From assembly GCA_964580725.1 (NCBI GenBank), contig CAZOLV010000003.1, forward strand, positions 57,767-121,766: a stretch of DNA of 64,000 bases, in the 5' to 3' direction. This document shows, piece after piece, positions 52,064-60,107 of this stretch. The notes beneath the pieces were generated by a model, which saw only the letters and a list, made by a program, of their open reading frames with translations, made no database searches and was not told the DNA's origin. Source of the DNA: Amarolinea sp964580725 (lineage in GTDB: Bacteria > Chloroflexota > Anaerolineae > SSC4 > Amarolineaceae). Position 1 is the first letter of the stretch; each line of letters starts with the position of its first letter. The position numbers and the translations under genes were made by a program.

Positions 52064-52213
52064 TCAGGTGCCACTCCCACTGAATGGTCCCAAACCCTGT
52101 GCCAGGGCCTTGAGTTCGCGGGTCAGCACGATCTGCGGCGGCTGATATGGCCGGCGGGTGATAACGGGCGCCGGCGACGCCGGCGCAGATGACTGTGATG
52201 ATGTCTGCATCAT
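52064..52213 (-). CDS. 49-residue RiPP-like precursor peptide
   Basis: Short gene whose ATG (52213) overlaps the stop of the HPr-kinase-like gene as ATGA, with GGAGGAG 5 bases upstream, and which stops at TGA 52066-52064. The peptide has a Ser/Ala/Pro-rich N-terminus, then RRPYQPPQI (residues 20-28), which fits the YxxPx(L/I) leader motif recognised by PqqD/LarB1-type RRE domains of lasso peptide systems, then TRELKALAQ and the tail GLGPFSGSGT (40-49). The tail has no Asp/Glu for a lasso ring, but ends in Ser-Gly-Thr, a possible phosphorylation site for the adjacent HPr-kinase-like enzyme. Translational coupling, a dedicated promoter and a terminator all support a real gene. Product and modification are inference. 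Confidence 0.75.
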   Translation of the reverse strand: MMQTSSQSSAPASPAPVITRRPYQPPQIVLTRELKALAQGLGPFSGSGT

Positions 52214-53085
52214 GATGCTCCTCCAAGAAGTAATCTAGTATGGGACGATGACGAAGCCGATGACGGACTGCTCAGGGCCTGCACAGTGTGCCATACGGCG
52301 ATATCGGGTCGGAAACAGAGTTCGTAACCAGGCACGGTTTGCGTCAAGGCTACGCTGGCCTGCAGCCAACGTTGGCGATCTGGCTCATTGTTCAGGGCCA
52401 CATTGCCGGCATCCAGGAGCCAAACCATGAGCTGTGCAGGGGTCAGGGGAACGAACGCATGAAAGGGCGTTTGACACAGGTGCAGGAGACCGGCCAGTGG
52501 AGCAACCAACGGTTCTGCCCGTGCACGACGCTCGATTGCGTCTGGTTCCCAGTACGGAAAAGCGTGTATGAACCAATTGCCTCCTTGTGGAACGAGTAAC
52601 AGGGCCTCATCGCCCAGGACTGGCAGTTCGGCTTCGATGGCCAGATGCATCAGGGTGGTTTTGCCGGCGCCAGAAGGGCCAAAACAGGCATAACCACGAC
52701 CGTGAAGCACGACGCCGGCCGCACGCAGCAGAATCCCGCCCGCTTCCAGGGCCACCAACTGCCCCACGTACATCAGCACACGACGCAGTCCGATTACGGC
52801 CTGTTGCGGGCGCCGAATCTCCACCATGAACACGCGCTGGCGTGAGTCGAACCGACCCGTTACCTGCGTCAACTCGAACGCTGCTCCCCCATCGTCATAG
52901 ATGATGCGCTCGACAGCCGGTGGGAACTGGTCATCCGCCGCCAGGCCAACATGGATAGTGTACATGGTGGGGGCATTCCCTGTAAACCGTACCAAAGGGT
53001 CAGAGCGCAACACCAGGGGGGCCAGGTGGTCGTCCAGTTCCAGGCGCACGGCTTGCCCGGCCAGGCCGAGCGTCAGATCTATCAT
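52210..53085 (-). CDS. HPr kinase-like P-loop protein (PqqD-associated)
   Basis: A 291-residue protein. ATG 53085 is chosen because it overlaps the PqqD-like stop as ATGA; an upstream ATG at 53112 would overlap by 31 bases. The central P-loop is FGPSGAGKTTL (residues 135-145), preceded by LLRAAGVVLHGRGYAC and followed by VLGDEALLL, the HprK/PEPCK-like core with its Walker B/catalytic Asp. Homologues of this type are found with PqqD-like proteins in EPS loci (HprK-related A) and in lasso peptide clusters, where they phosphorylate the peptide's C-terminal Ser. No HPr or PTS gene is near, so the 49-residue peptide encoded just downstream is the natural candidate substrate (inference). Confidence 0.85.
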   Translation of the reverse strand: MIDLTLGLAGQAVRLELDDHLAPLVLRSDPLVRFTGNAPTMYTIHVGLAADDQFPPAVERIIYDDGGAAFELTQVTGRFDSRQRVFMVEIRRPQQAVIGLRRVLMYVGQLVALEAGGILLRAAGVVLHGRGYACFGPSGAGKTTLMHLAIEAELPVLGDEALLLVPQGGNWFIHAFPYWEPDAIERRARAEPLVAPLAGLLHLCQTPFHAFVPLTPAQLMVWLLDAGNVALNNEPDRQRWLQASVALTQTVPGYELCFRPDIAVWHTVQALSSPSSASSSSHTRLLLGGAS

Positions 53086-53369
53086 CCATTGTCCCAAACG
53101 AGCAAGCCGCACGCATGGAGGTCGGCCAGGAACTGGTTCGTGTGAGCCTGCGCCGTCGGCAGTTCGACCTCGAATTCAGTGGTCAGGGCGGCGGCGATTT
53201 CATCGGGAGTTCGTGTGCCGTCGGCCAGCTCCCAAATGCGCGTCGCTGTTTCGTTAAACATGCGCACCGTGTGTTCGTTGGACGACAGAACGACCGCTTC
53301 ACCGCCGACACTGTGGGTTGCGACATCCGGATGGGGCGCCGGTCGCCCGGCTGGTAAATCGTTGTTCAT
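53082..53369 (-). CDS. PqqD-like peptide chaperone / RRE protein
   Basis: A 95-residue protein with the PqqD winged-helix pattern: VGGEAVVLSSNEHTVRMFNE then TATRIWELADGTRTPDEIAA and ALTTEFEV, with the C-terminal helix TNQFLADLHACGLLVWDNG. PqqD-family proteins bind the leader of a ribosomal peptide and present it to modifying enzymes. The length fits a stand-alone RRE (about 90 residues). It is first in a three-gene unit; a promoter-like site lies 40-70 bases upstream, and its stop overlaps the kinase start (ATGA). Confidence 0.88.
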   Translation of the reverse strand: MNNDLPAGRPAPHPDVATHSVGGEAVVLSSNEHTVRMFNETATRIWELADGTRTPDEIAAALTTEFEVELPTAQAHTNQFLADLHACGLLVWDNG

Positions 53370-53411
53370 TGCTCAACGCGCCCTTACTCTGCACCTGATC
53401 GTCTTTACCAG

Positions 53412-53440
53412 ATTCTAGCACAAATAACGTATGTCGGCAA
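53412..53440 (-). promoter_or_regulatory. Sigma-70-type promoter for the PqqD/kinase/peptide operon
   Basis: On the - strand: TTGCCG (53440-53435), 17-bp spacer, TAGAAT (53417-53412), in an AT-rich gap. Predicted start of transcription about 36 bases before the PqqD-like ATG. Confidence 0.6.
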
Positions 53441-53530
53441 GTCGCTTTGTTGGCCCATCGTCTGACTGTCTCGTCGTTTGATTGACAATCTCTGACAAGC
53501 CCTGGACTACGGAGCGATGAACCGGCGCTG

Positions 53531-54112
53531 TCAAGGCAGTTCGATGCGGCGAATCCACTGGTAGCCGCCGGTGTACAGGAAATCTACCCATTGAACTTCG
53601 GGCGGCGGCGCGGTGAAGAAGAGCGCGCCGCTGACGCTGCCGCCTGGCGGCACCGGATGTTCGGCGCCAAAGGTGATGGCCAGGTCACGGCGCAGGGGAT
53701 AGGAACGGCCATTTTCGTCCAGCAGCATGGGGTCGGCGGCAAAGGAGACGCCATCCCAGGCGCTGTTGTTGTGGAGACTGACATCCAGGCGCAGCAGGCC
53801 GTCTGCGGTGATCTCGATGCTGTTGACCCAGGCGGTCCAGTTGGCGCAGCAGTAGGGGGCCGCCAGATTGACGATACGCCGGCGCTCCGAGTCTGGCGTT
53901 TTGGCGACGGTCGCCGGCGCGGCGGGGAAGACGAACAGGGTGGGGCGCGGCGCCGGCGTGATGGTGGGGGTAGGTGTGATCTCGCGACGCTCGTAGACCG
54001 GCGGCGTTGGTACGGGCGTCAGCAGCAGTAGAATGGCGGCCACGGCCATCACGGCCAGCCCGACCCAGATGGCGCGGCGCAGATAATCGGCAATGGTTGG
54101 CAGCGGCTGCAC
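53531..54112 (-). CDS. Membrane-anchored protein of unknown function
   Basis: A 193-residue protein; GTG 54112 is preferred because a ribosome-binding site (AAGGAGG) lies upstream and the longer frame would run through the BY-kinase remnant. A single N-terminal helix (AIWVGLAVMAVAAILLLL) is followed by a Thr/Pro stalk (ITPTPTITPAPRP) and a beta-rich extracytoplasmic domain with Cys-Cys (AAPYCCANWTAWVNSIE) and LDVSLHNNSAWDGVSF. The domain layout resembles small DUF4352-like or telomere-associated 'NTF2-free' beta-sandwich lipoprotein-type domains, but I do not recognise the family. Confidence 0.65.
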   Translation of the reverse strand: MQPLPTIADYLRRAIWVGLAVMAVAAILLLLTPVPTPPVYERREITPTPTITPAPRPTLFVFPAAPATVAKTPDSERRRIVNLAAPYCCANWTAWVNSIEITADGLLRLDVSLHNNSAWDGVSFAADPMLLDENGRSYPLRRDLAITFGAEHPVPPGGSVSGALFFTAPPPEVQWVDFLYTGGYQWIRRIELP

Positions 54113-54171
54113 AGTCCTTCTTCCTCCTTCGAACGACAAACAAACTGACGAACAACTAAACCATCGGGCGA

Positions 54172-54489
54172 TCAATTGGTCAGCCAGGCCCGCCAGCGGC
54201 GAGGGAAGACGAATGGCCGTGCGGCGGGCGCCGGCGTTTCGGCGTAGACGGGCTGGTCGCACACCTCGGCATCATGACGATGGTTGAGCACCGCGCCGAG
54301 AACGCGTCCGCCCACCTGACGCAGATGCGCTAACGTCCGTTGGGCGGCGGCCCGGCGCGTGCGCTGCGCGTCGAGCACCAGCAGAACGCCATCCATGATC
54401 GTGGCCAACACCAGCGCGTCGGCAACGACCAGAACGGGGGGAGCAGCGCACAAAAGGTCGTATCTCCCAGGTTGGATGATTGGATCGAG
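54172..54489 (-). pseudogene. Remnant of a BY-kinase (CpsD/CapB) C-terminal domain
   Basis: The frame directly after the TGA of the GT39-like gene (54490) reads PGRYDLLLCAAPPVLVVADA-like sequence, then ATIMDGVLLVLDAQRTRRAA, HLRQVGGRVLGAVLN. This lines up with VILDTPPVVALADA ... QTDGVLLVLDATRTRREVAK ... VVGALLN of the intact kinase at 36306. Everything before the Walker B region, including both Walker A motifs and the Wzz part, is missing, and the tyrosine tail is reduced to a single Tyr. No good start codon or ribosome-binding site is seen. It is best read as a 3' fragment left by deletion or recombination. Confidence 0.75.
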
Positions 54490-56001
54490 TCAATCACAAG
54501 CAGCAAGCGGGGACGGTAACTGCAATCCCCATTCTTGCGTCAATGTGGGGGCCGGCTGCGGCGGGGGCGTTGCCAACGGCGTCAACCGGCGCCGGTAGAC
54601 GAACTGTCCCACGCCTGGTTGCAGGCGCGTTTCCTGCGCTTGGTAACGCTGTGCAAAGGCAGGGGGCAGCAGGGCCGTCAGTTGGCGATAGCGGCTTTCG
54701 GCGGTGATGATCCAGAGCGCTGCCCCCGGCGCCGGTTCGACGGCGGGCAGCGCCGGCAGATCGCGTCCAAACAGCGGAACCCAGGTTGGGGCCGCGCCAT
54801 CCGGCCTCTCTGGCCGGGCGTAGTAGGAGAAGGCAGGCGCCGCCAGCTCATCCACCCAAATTACGGCAGGGGCGGCTTGTCGCACAGCCTGCGCCACATC
54901 TCGCCAGGGCTCGCCGTGTGGAAACCGGGCTACAGCCAGCAGGCTCAGCGCCAGGCCAAGCGCCAGCAGCGGCGGGCCAGGCGCCGACCATCGTCGCGCC
55001 AACGCCAGCGGCGGCAGCAAGACCACCAACTGTCGCTTGACGGTGAGCAGGCCAGGCGTCAGGCAAAGCGCCAACAGCGCCAGCCAGAGCAGCAGCGGGC
55101 CGTGCTCCTGCGCCCACACGCGACGCTGGCTGCGCCGTCCTGCCCACCAACCGAGCAGCGCGCTGACCGCTGCTGCCCCGATCAGGCCGGCAAGCAGCAG
55201 GCGGCTGGTAAATGCCGGTGACCAATGCAGCCCCAGGCGTTGCGCCTGTACGGCCAGGAAAATACTGTGGTAACTTCGAGCCAGTGCCGCGGCCTGCGGG
55301 GTGATTGCCCACCAGAGCAGAAAAGGCGCCAGCGCCACCGCCTGGGCGCGCAACCAGGCTGGCGGCTGCGGGCGCCCGTGCGCCAGCCAGGCCAATTGCA
55401 GCAGCCACCAGACCGGCCAGGCGGCGTAGTCAACGCTCAGGGCGGCCAGGGTGGTCAGGCCAAAGACAGCGGTCAAGGCGGGCGCCGGCGGGCGCGTTGA
55501 CTCTGTACGCAGGCGCTGCAGCAGACGCCAGCCGCTGGCAAAGCTGACCAGGGCCAGGAGTTGCACCAGGGCGTACATGCGCGCTTCACCGGCATACCAG
55601 CTTTGCAGCGGAAATGCCGCCAGCAGCCAGGCGGCCCACAACGCCTGACGCAACCCCATCTGCTGGCGAACCAGACGGGCCAGCAGGGCGATGCTGAGCA
55701 GGCTGGCCACCAGCCCCGGAAAGCGCAGCCAAAACTCAGTTTCGCCGCCGCGCCGCCAGACAGAGAGCAGAAAATAGTAGACGGGGGGATGCGGATCGCA
55801 CAAGCGCAAAAACAGGTCGCGCAACGGCAGACGGCTAAACCACACCGAACTCGCCTCGTCGCTGCCAAACGAGCGCGTGAGGCTCAGCATGGGCAGGGCA
55901 AAGGCAAACAAGAGCGCACCCGCCAGAACGATCTGGAAGCGCACCTTGTGAACTGCGGAGCGAAGCCTGGCCGGTGCTGCCGGCGCAGAGAGTGCGATCA
56001 C
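54490..56001 (-). CDS. Polytopic GT39-like membrane glycosyltransferase
   Basis: A 503-residue protein starting at GTG 56001 after AAAGG. About eleven hydrophobic helices. Loop 1 has FGSDEASSVWFSRLPLRDLF, with the DE motif of dolichyl-phosphate-mannose-type GT-C enzymes, followed by PHPPVYYFLLSVW, a strongly conserved GT39 pattern. It would transfer a sugar from a lipid phosphate carrier on the outer face of the membrane. It starts 59 bases after the O-antigen ligase-like gene, so both likely belong to the second EPS set. Confidence 0.83.
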   Translation of the reverse strand: MIALSAPAAPARLRSAVHKVRFQIVLAGALLFAFALPMLSLTRSFGSDEASSVWFSRLPLRDLFLRLCDPHPPVYYFLLSVWRRGGETEFWLRFPGLVASLLSIALLARLVRQQMGLRQALWAAWLLAAFPLQSWYAGEARMYALVQLLALVSFASGWRLLQRLRTESTRPPAPALTAVFGLTTLAALSVDYAAWPVWWLLQLAWLAHGRPQPPAWLRAQAVALAPFLLWWAITPQAAALARSYHSIFLAVQAQRLGLHWSPAFTSRLLLAGLIGAAAVSALLGWWAGRRSQRRVWAQEHGPLLLWLALLALCLTPGLLTVKRQLVVLLPPLALARRWSAPGPPLLALGLALSLLAVARFPHGEPWRDVAQAVRQAAPAVIWVDELAAPAFSYYARPERPDGAAPTWVPLFGRDLPALPAVEPAPGAALWIITAESRYRQLTALLPPAFAQRYQAQETRLQPGVGQFVYRRRLTPLATPPPQPAPTLTQEWGLQLPSPLAACD

Positions 56002-56060
56002 GATGTACCTTTCCCGGAGCGAATGGCCATGCGGGATGCGATGCGACTGCGAGGGGGGCG

Positions 56061-57356
56061 TCAGTCCGGCGGGGCGTCGGTGTTGGCAACGGTGATCATC
56101 AGCCCGAAGAAGGCCCAGACGACGATGGCGGCGCGGGTGGCGTAGGTGATGACTTCGAAGCAGCCATGCACCAGGAAGATGAGCAGGGCGCCGAGCAGGC
56201 CGAGCAGGAAGGCCTGGCGCTGCGGGTTGTCTGCGGCGCGGCGAATGGCGGCCAGGAGCAGCGCCAGGAGGGTGAGGTAAAGGGCGAGGTGGGCGATCAG
56301 GCCGGGGAAGCCCATCTCCGCGCCGGTTTGCAGGAAGATGTTGTGGGCGTGCAGGAATTGGGCGTCAGGCCCGATGGTGAAGAGCGGGTAGAGCAGGTTG
56401 ACGACCGGCTGCACCATGCCCAGGCCAACGCCGGTGAAGGCGAAGTCCTGCAGGATGTAGAGGGCGCGGCTCCAGAGTTCGATGCGGCCCTGCAGGCTGG
56501 ACACGCCAAGCACGGCGCTCTGGCCGAGCAGCGTGTCCGGTGAAAGGCTGATACCGGCGCGCCGGGCCCAGGTCAGGCCGGCGGCCAGCAGGAGCAGCCA
56601 GACCCACAGCCAGCGCCGCCGGTAGATCACGGTGATGACCGGCAGGGTGACGGCCGCGCCCAGCAAGGCTCCGCGCGACTGCGCCAGGAGCAGCAGCGCA
56701 CTCAAGAGCAGGGCGGTGAACGCGGCCAGCAGGCGTAGGGGCCAGCGGGTGGGCGCCAGGGCAAACATAACGGCCGGCGCCCAGAAGAGCGCCAGCAGCC
56801 CGCCGCTCAAGTTGGGATTGAAACCGGCCGGGTTCCAAAAGGGTCGCCAGCCACCGGGCAGCAGGCTGTAGAAATCGGCCTGGATGAAGGGGAGCTTATT
56901 GCCGCCGAAGTTGGTGCCCAGCAGCAGCGCCAGCGCCAGTCCCAGGCCGGCCAGGAGCAGGCCCCAGGGCGCATGGCGCAGCCAGCGGCTGTGCGCCTGC
57001 GCGGCCAGCGCCCAGAAGAGGGCCAGATTGGCGACGAAGGCCCAGACGCGGGGCAGGCTGGCCCCGCGGTCTGCGCTGGCCCACAGGCCGACGGGCAGGG
57101 TTAGCGCCAGCAGAAGCAGCGCGGCGTCGGCCGGGGTGTGGCCGTGCCAGCGGCGCAGCGCCAGCGAGCGGCCCAAAAAGAGCAAAAAAAGCCCGCCCAG
57201 CGCGATCCAGGGCGCAGGGCGGGGCAGGTAAGTCGAAAAGAGCCAGAGCGGGGTCAGCAGGCTGGTTAGAACCAGCAGCAGTTCTGTATGGCGCAGGGGG
57301 TTGCCGCGCCAGAAAGGCGCGGACGAGAGGCGCGTGGGCGGTTCAACGGCAGGCAT
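56061..57356 (-). CDS. O-antigen ligase/polymerase-like membrane protein
   Basis: A 431-residue polytopic protein with roughly ten to eleven hydrophobic helices. The periplasmic signature is DFAFTGVGLGMV followed by FLHAHNIFLQTGAEMGFPGL (about residues 335-355), the Wzy_C/WaaL HxH/N-type motif, and SGGLLALFWAPAVMF before it. This is a second polymerase or ligase, distinct from the one at 21733. It lies 15 bases after the second BY-kinase, consistent with a Wzy/Wzz-BYK pair. Confidence 0.85.
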   Translation of the reverse strand: MPAVEPPTRLSSAPFWRGNPLRHTELLLVLTSLLTPLWLFSTYLPRPAPWIALGGLFLLFLGRSLALRRWHGHTPADAALLLLALTLPVGLWASADRGASLPRVWAFVANLALFWALAAQAHSRWLRHAPWGLLLAGLGLALALLLGTNFGGNKLPFIQADFYSLLPGGWRPFWNPAGFNPNLSGGLLALFWAPAVMFALAPTRWPLRLLAAFTALLLSALLLLAQSRGALLGAAVTLPVITVIYRRRWLWVWLLLLAAGLTWARRAGISLSPDTLLGQSAVLGVSSLQGRIELWSRALYILQDFAFTGVGLGMVQPVVNLLYPLFTIGPDAQFLHAHNIFLQTGAEMGFPGLIAHLALYLTLLALLLAAIRRAADNPQRQAFLLGLLGALLIFLVHGCFEVITYATRAAIVVWAFFGLMITVANTDAPPD

Positions 57357-57371
57357 GGGGCGTGCGCCGGC

Positions 57372-59069
57372 TCAGGTCTTTGACTCGGCCGCGGGCTGCG
57401 GACGGTCGAGCCAGGCGGAAACCCGGCGCGCCAGCCGTCGCGGCACCCAGCGCGGGTAAGTGTGGCGTTGGCGCCGTTCGCTCTTGCCGTCGCGGCTGGA
57501 ATAGTAGTAGTAATAGTACGAGTAGTAGCCGCCGCTACGCTCGCCCAGTTTGTTGAGCACCGCGCCGAGCATGTGAGCGCCCACTTTGTTCAGCGTCTCC
57601 AGGGCACGCGCGGCATCCTGACGACGGGTGCTATCGGAATCAATGACGAGCAGGGTGCCATCAGCCAGTGTGGAAAGAATCGCCGCGTCGGCGGCGGCCA
57701 TCACCGGCGGAGAGTCGAAGATCAGCACATCGCACTGCGTGCGCAGGTGCTCGACCAGGTGGCGCATGCGCTCGCTGCCCAGCAACTCCGACGGGTTGGG
57801 TGGCAGCGGGCCAGAGGTCAGCACACGCAGGCCGGCCGCGTTCGTGTCCTGTAGGGCCGTGTCTACAAGCTCGTCCGCGCGCTGCATCAGCGCACTGGTA
57901 ATGCCCAGGTTGTTGCTCAAATTGAAGAGCTTGTGCGCGGTGGGCCGGCGCAGGTCGGTGTCAACCAGAATGACGCGCTGCGCTGCCTGGGCCAGGGTGA
58001 TGGCCAGGTTGGCGGCGGTGGTGCTTTTGCCTTCACGCGGGCTGGCCGAGGTGATCAAGAGGGTGTGCAGCGGTTCGTCTACGCTGCTGAACTGGATGTT
58101 GGTGCGCAGAACGCGATAGCCTTCAGCAATGGGCGAGTGTTTACGCTCCAGTGTGACCAACGCGGATTCGGGGTTTTCTCGCGACGGCAAACGCAAAATT
58201 GCGCCGAGGGTGGGGAGACCGAGCAGTGCGCGCACCTGTTCCGAGTCATGCACGGTGTCGTCCAGGTATTCGACGAGAAAGGCGAGACCCAGGGCCAGCA
58301 TGGCGCCGACGACGGCGGCCAACAGGGTGTTGGTGAGGGTGCGGGGCCGAATGGGGGCGTCGGGCAGGCGGGCCGGTGTCGTGATGGCGATGTTGTCCAT
58401 CGTGCGCGCTTCGGTCAGGCGCAACTGTTCCAACGAGTTGAGCAGGGCCGAGTAGGTGGTTTCGAACTGGCGCAGGGCGGTTTGGGCGCGGGAGAGTTCG
58501 AGCTGCTGTTCGTTGGTCAGGGTGGACTGGCTCTGCAACGAGTTGATCTGTTCTTGCGTCTGCTGAATATCTGTTTCGACCTTGCTGCGTTCCGCCTCCA
58601 GGTCTGTACGGGTCTGGGCGTAGCGGGCTTTTTGGAATGCCTGCGTCTGTTCGATGAAGACCACCGGTAACGTGTTGGCAATCTCGACCGCCAGCGATCG
58701 GTCGTAACTTTCGACCGTCAACTGGATCAACTGCGTGTCGCGTACCGGCTGCGCTCGGATGACCACGCCCATCTGCCGCAGCCCATCCATGCCTTGCACA
58801 CCGAGGCGGCGTGCGGTTTCTTCGCTGACCGGATACTCGGTCATCAGTTGTGAGTAAGTACGCGCCACCTGTTGGCTGTAGAGCAAGTCGCTATAGTTGG
58901 GATTGGTGGTGGAGGAATTGGCCTGACTGACGAGCAGGGTCGAACCGGCCTGATAGACGGGGGTTTGGCGCCGGCTGACGAAGAAAGCGGCCAATGCAGC
59001 CACCAATGTGCAGAGCACGACCAACCATAACCATTTGAGGATCAGCCTGGTGTATTCACGTAGTTCCAT
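57372..59069 (-). CDS. Wzz/Wzc-type chain-length regulator and BY-kinase (second copy)
   Basis: A 565-residue paralogue of the 36306 gene. The N-terminus MELREYTRLILKWLWLVVLC carries TM1; a coiled coil spans about 150-220; TM2 (TNTLLAAVVGAMLALGLAFL) precedes EYLDDTV. The kinase domain has Walker A SASPREGKSTTAAN (about 341), Walker A' VILVDTDLRRPTAH (about 368) and LIFDSPPVMAAADA (about 448). The C-terminus has a tyrosine cluster (GGYYSYYYYYYSSRDG) and a basic tail. Both copies appear intact, suggesting two separately controlled export systems. Confidence 0.92.
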   Translation of the reverse strand: MELREYTRLILKWLWLVVLCTLVAALAAFFVSRRQTPVYQAGSTLLVSQANSSTTNPNYSDLLYSQQVARTYSQLMTEYPVSEETARRLGVQGMDGLRQMGVVIRAQPVRDTQLIQLTVESYDRSLAVEIANTLPVVFIEQTQAFQKARYAQTRTDLEAERSKVETDIQQTQEQINSLQSQSTLTNEQQLELSRAQTALRQFETTYSALLNSLEQLRLTEARTMDNIAITTPARLPDAPIRPRTLTNTLLAAVVGAMLALGLAFLVEYLDDTVHDSEQVRALLGLPTLGAILRLPSRENPESALVTLERKHSPIAEGYRVLRTNIQFSSVDEPLHTLLITSASPREGKSTTAANLAITLAQAAQRVILVDTDLRRPTAHKLFNLSNNLGITSALMQRADELVDTALQDTNAAGLRVLTSGPLPPNPSELLGSERMRHLVEHLRTQCDVLIFDSPPVMAAADAAILSTLADGTLLVIDSDSTRRQDAARALETLNKVGAHMLGAVLNKLGERSGGYYSYYYYYYSSRDGKSERRQRHTYPRWVPRRLARRVSAWLDRPQPAAESKT

Positions 59070-59121
59070 GATGAATCAAGAATCCTTCCATTTGTTTCAC
59101 CTGAATGGATGCATCCGAATT

Positions 59122-60027
59122 TCAGGCTACGGCCAGGGCCTGATCCCAACCGTTGCTCTGCCCATCCATCAGGACGATCATGGGCGCTTCTTCGCTGGCC
59201 TCTACCGCGCCGGTGGTCAGACGTTCACCGGCCACAGCGGGCGCGGCGTGCAGGCCGGTGCGCTGTAAGAGCGCAGCGTAGCGCCGCGCCCGTTCGACAT
59301 CGCCGCGATCCACGACGGTCGAAATTTCCAAAGCCACCAGGCGTTCCGGCATGTGGGGCAGGTGGCGAGCACGGCCCTGGATCAGCAGGTCGAGGCGCAT
59401 GACATCTTCGACCTCTTCTTCTGACAGGCTGGCTTCCAGGGTTTCGCGCAAGGCATCCGACAGGGCCAACTTGACGGGACGCAGCCAGCGGCCAAAAAAG
59501 GCTGCAGCCCGCTCGCGATAGTGGCGCTCCAGTTCACGGCCGGTCAGGTGCGTCACGCGATCGGTGAGCTGGTCCAAGCGGCTGCTAACCACCCCGAGCG
59601 CAGCCGCCATGTGCTCGACCTTCGCTTCTGTGCGCTGCCGTGCTGCGGCCAACTCGGCGACTTTCGCCTCCGTGCGCTGCTGCGCTGCGGCCAACTCGGC
59701 AAACTTCGCATCGGTGCGCTGCTGACTCTCGGCCATCTTCGCATCGGTGCGCTGCTGAGTCTCGGCCAGGTCGGCCAATGCCTTTTCCAGGCGGTCCAGT
59801 CGGGCATCCCGGCGCTGATCGCGACGCGCGGATTCGGCCAGTATCGCCTCGATGCGGTCCAGGCGATGTTCGGCGCGCAGATGGGATTGGGCCAGTTCGC
59901 GCAACAAGGCAGGCATGTCGAGCATGTCGTCCGGTATGATGAGCTGCCGCAGTTCTGCACGCCATTCTGGGTGCAGAAGCAGCAACTGGCGCAAATCGGC
60001 AAAATCATTGACAGTGAAGGTCATCAT
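59122..60027 (-). CDS. Coiled-coil protein with nuclease-like C-terminal domain (DUF3782-like)
   Basis: A 301-residue protein; ATG 60027 (MMTFTVNDF) is chosen because the longer frame runs into the neighbouring gene from a TTG. After an N-terminal helical part (ADLRQLLLLHPEWRAELRQL) a long coiled coil (about 45-165) includes near-exact 11- and 14-residue repeats (AESQQRTDAKF, AELAAAQQRTEAKV, AELAAARQRTEAKV). The C-terminal 130 residues (LVALEISTVVDRGDVERARR and following) resemble the PD-(D/E)xK-like domain of cyanobacterial and chloroflexal DUF3782-type proteins. Function is unknown, and it is probably unrelated to EPS. Confidence 0.7.
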   Translation of the reverse strand: MMTFTVNDFADLRQLLLLHPEWRAELRQLIIPDDMLDMPALLRELAQSHLRAEHRLDRIEAILAESARRDQRRDARLDRLEKALADLAETQQRTDAKMAESQQRTDAKFAELAAAQQRTEAKVAELAAARQRTEAKVEHMAAALGVVSSRLDQLTDRVTHLTGRELERHYRERAAAFFGRWLRPVKLALSDALRETLEASLSEEEVEDVMRLDLLIQGRARHLPHMPERLVALEISTVVDRGDVERARRYAALLQRTGLHAAPAVAGERLTTGAVEASEEAPMIVLMDGQSNGWDQALAVA

Positions 60028-60107
60028 CAATCTCTGTTCTGACTCGACAGGTTGAACCAGTCTTATTGTACCTGAATTGCCAGAATTAGACAAGCGTCTC
60101 TTGACGG

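Noticed and set aside
52008..52226. 72-codon - strand frame overlapping the short peptide in another phase
   Set aside because: No ribosome-binding site or coupling at its start and no recognisable pattern; the 49-codon frame has the ATGA overlap, GGAGGAG and a leader motif.
52064..53369. Canonical lasso peptide cluster
   Set aside because: No Asn-synthetase-like cyclase or B2 transglutaminase-like protease adjacent, and the candidate core has no Asp/Glu for the macrolactam ring.
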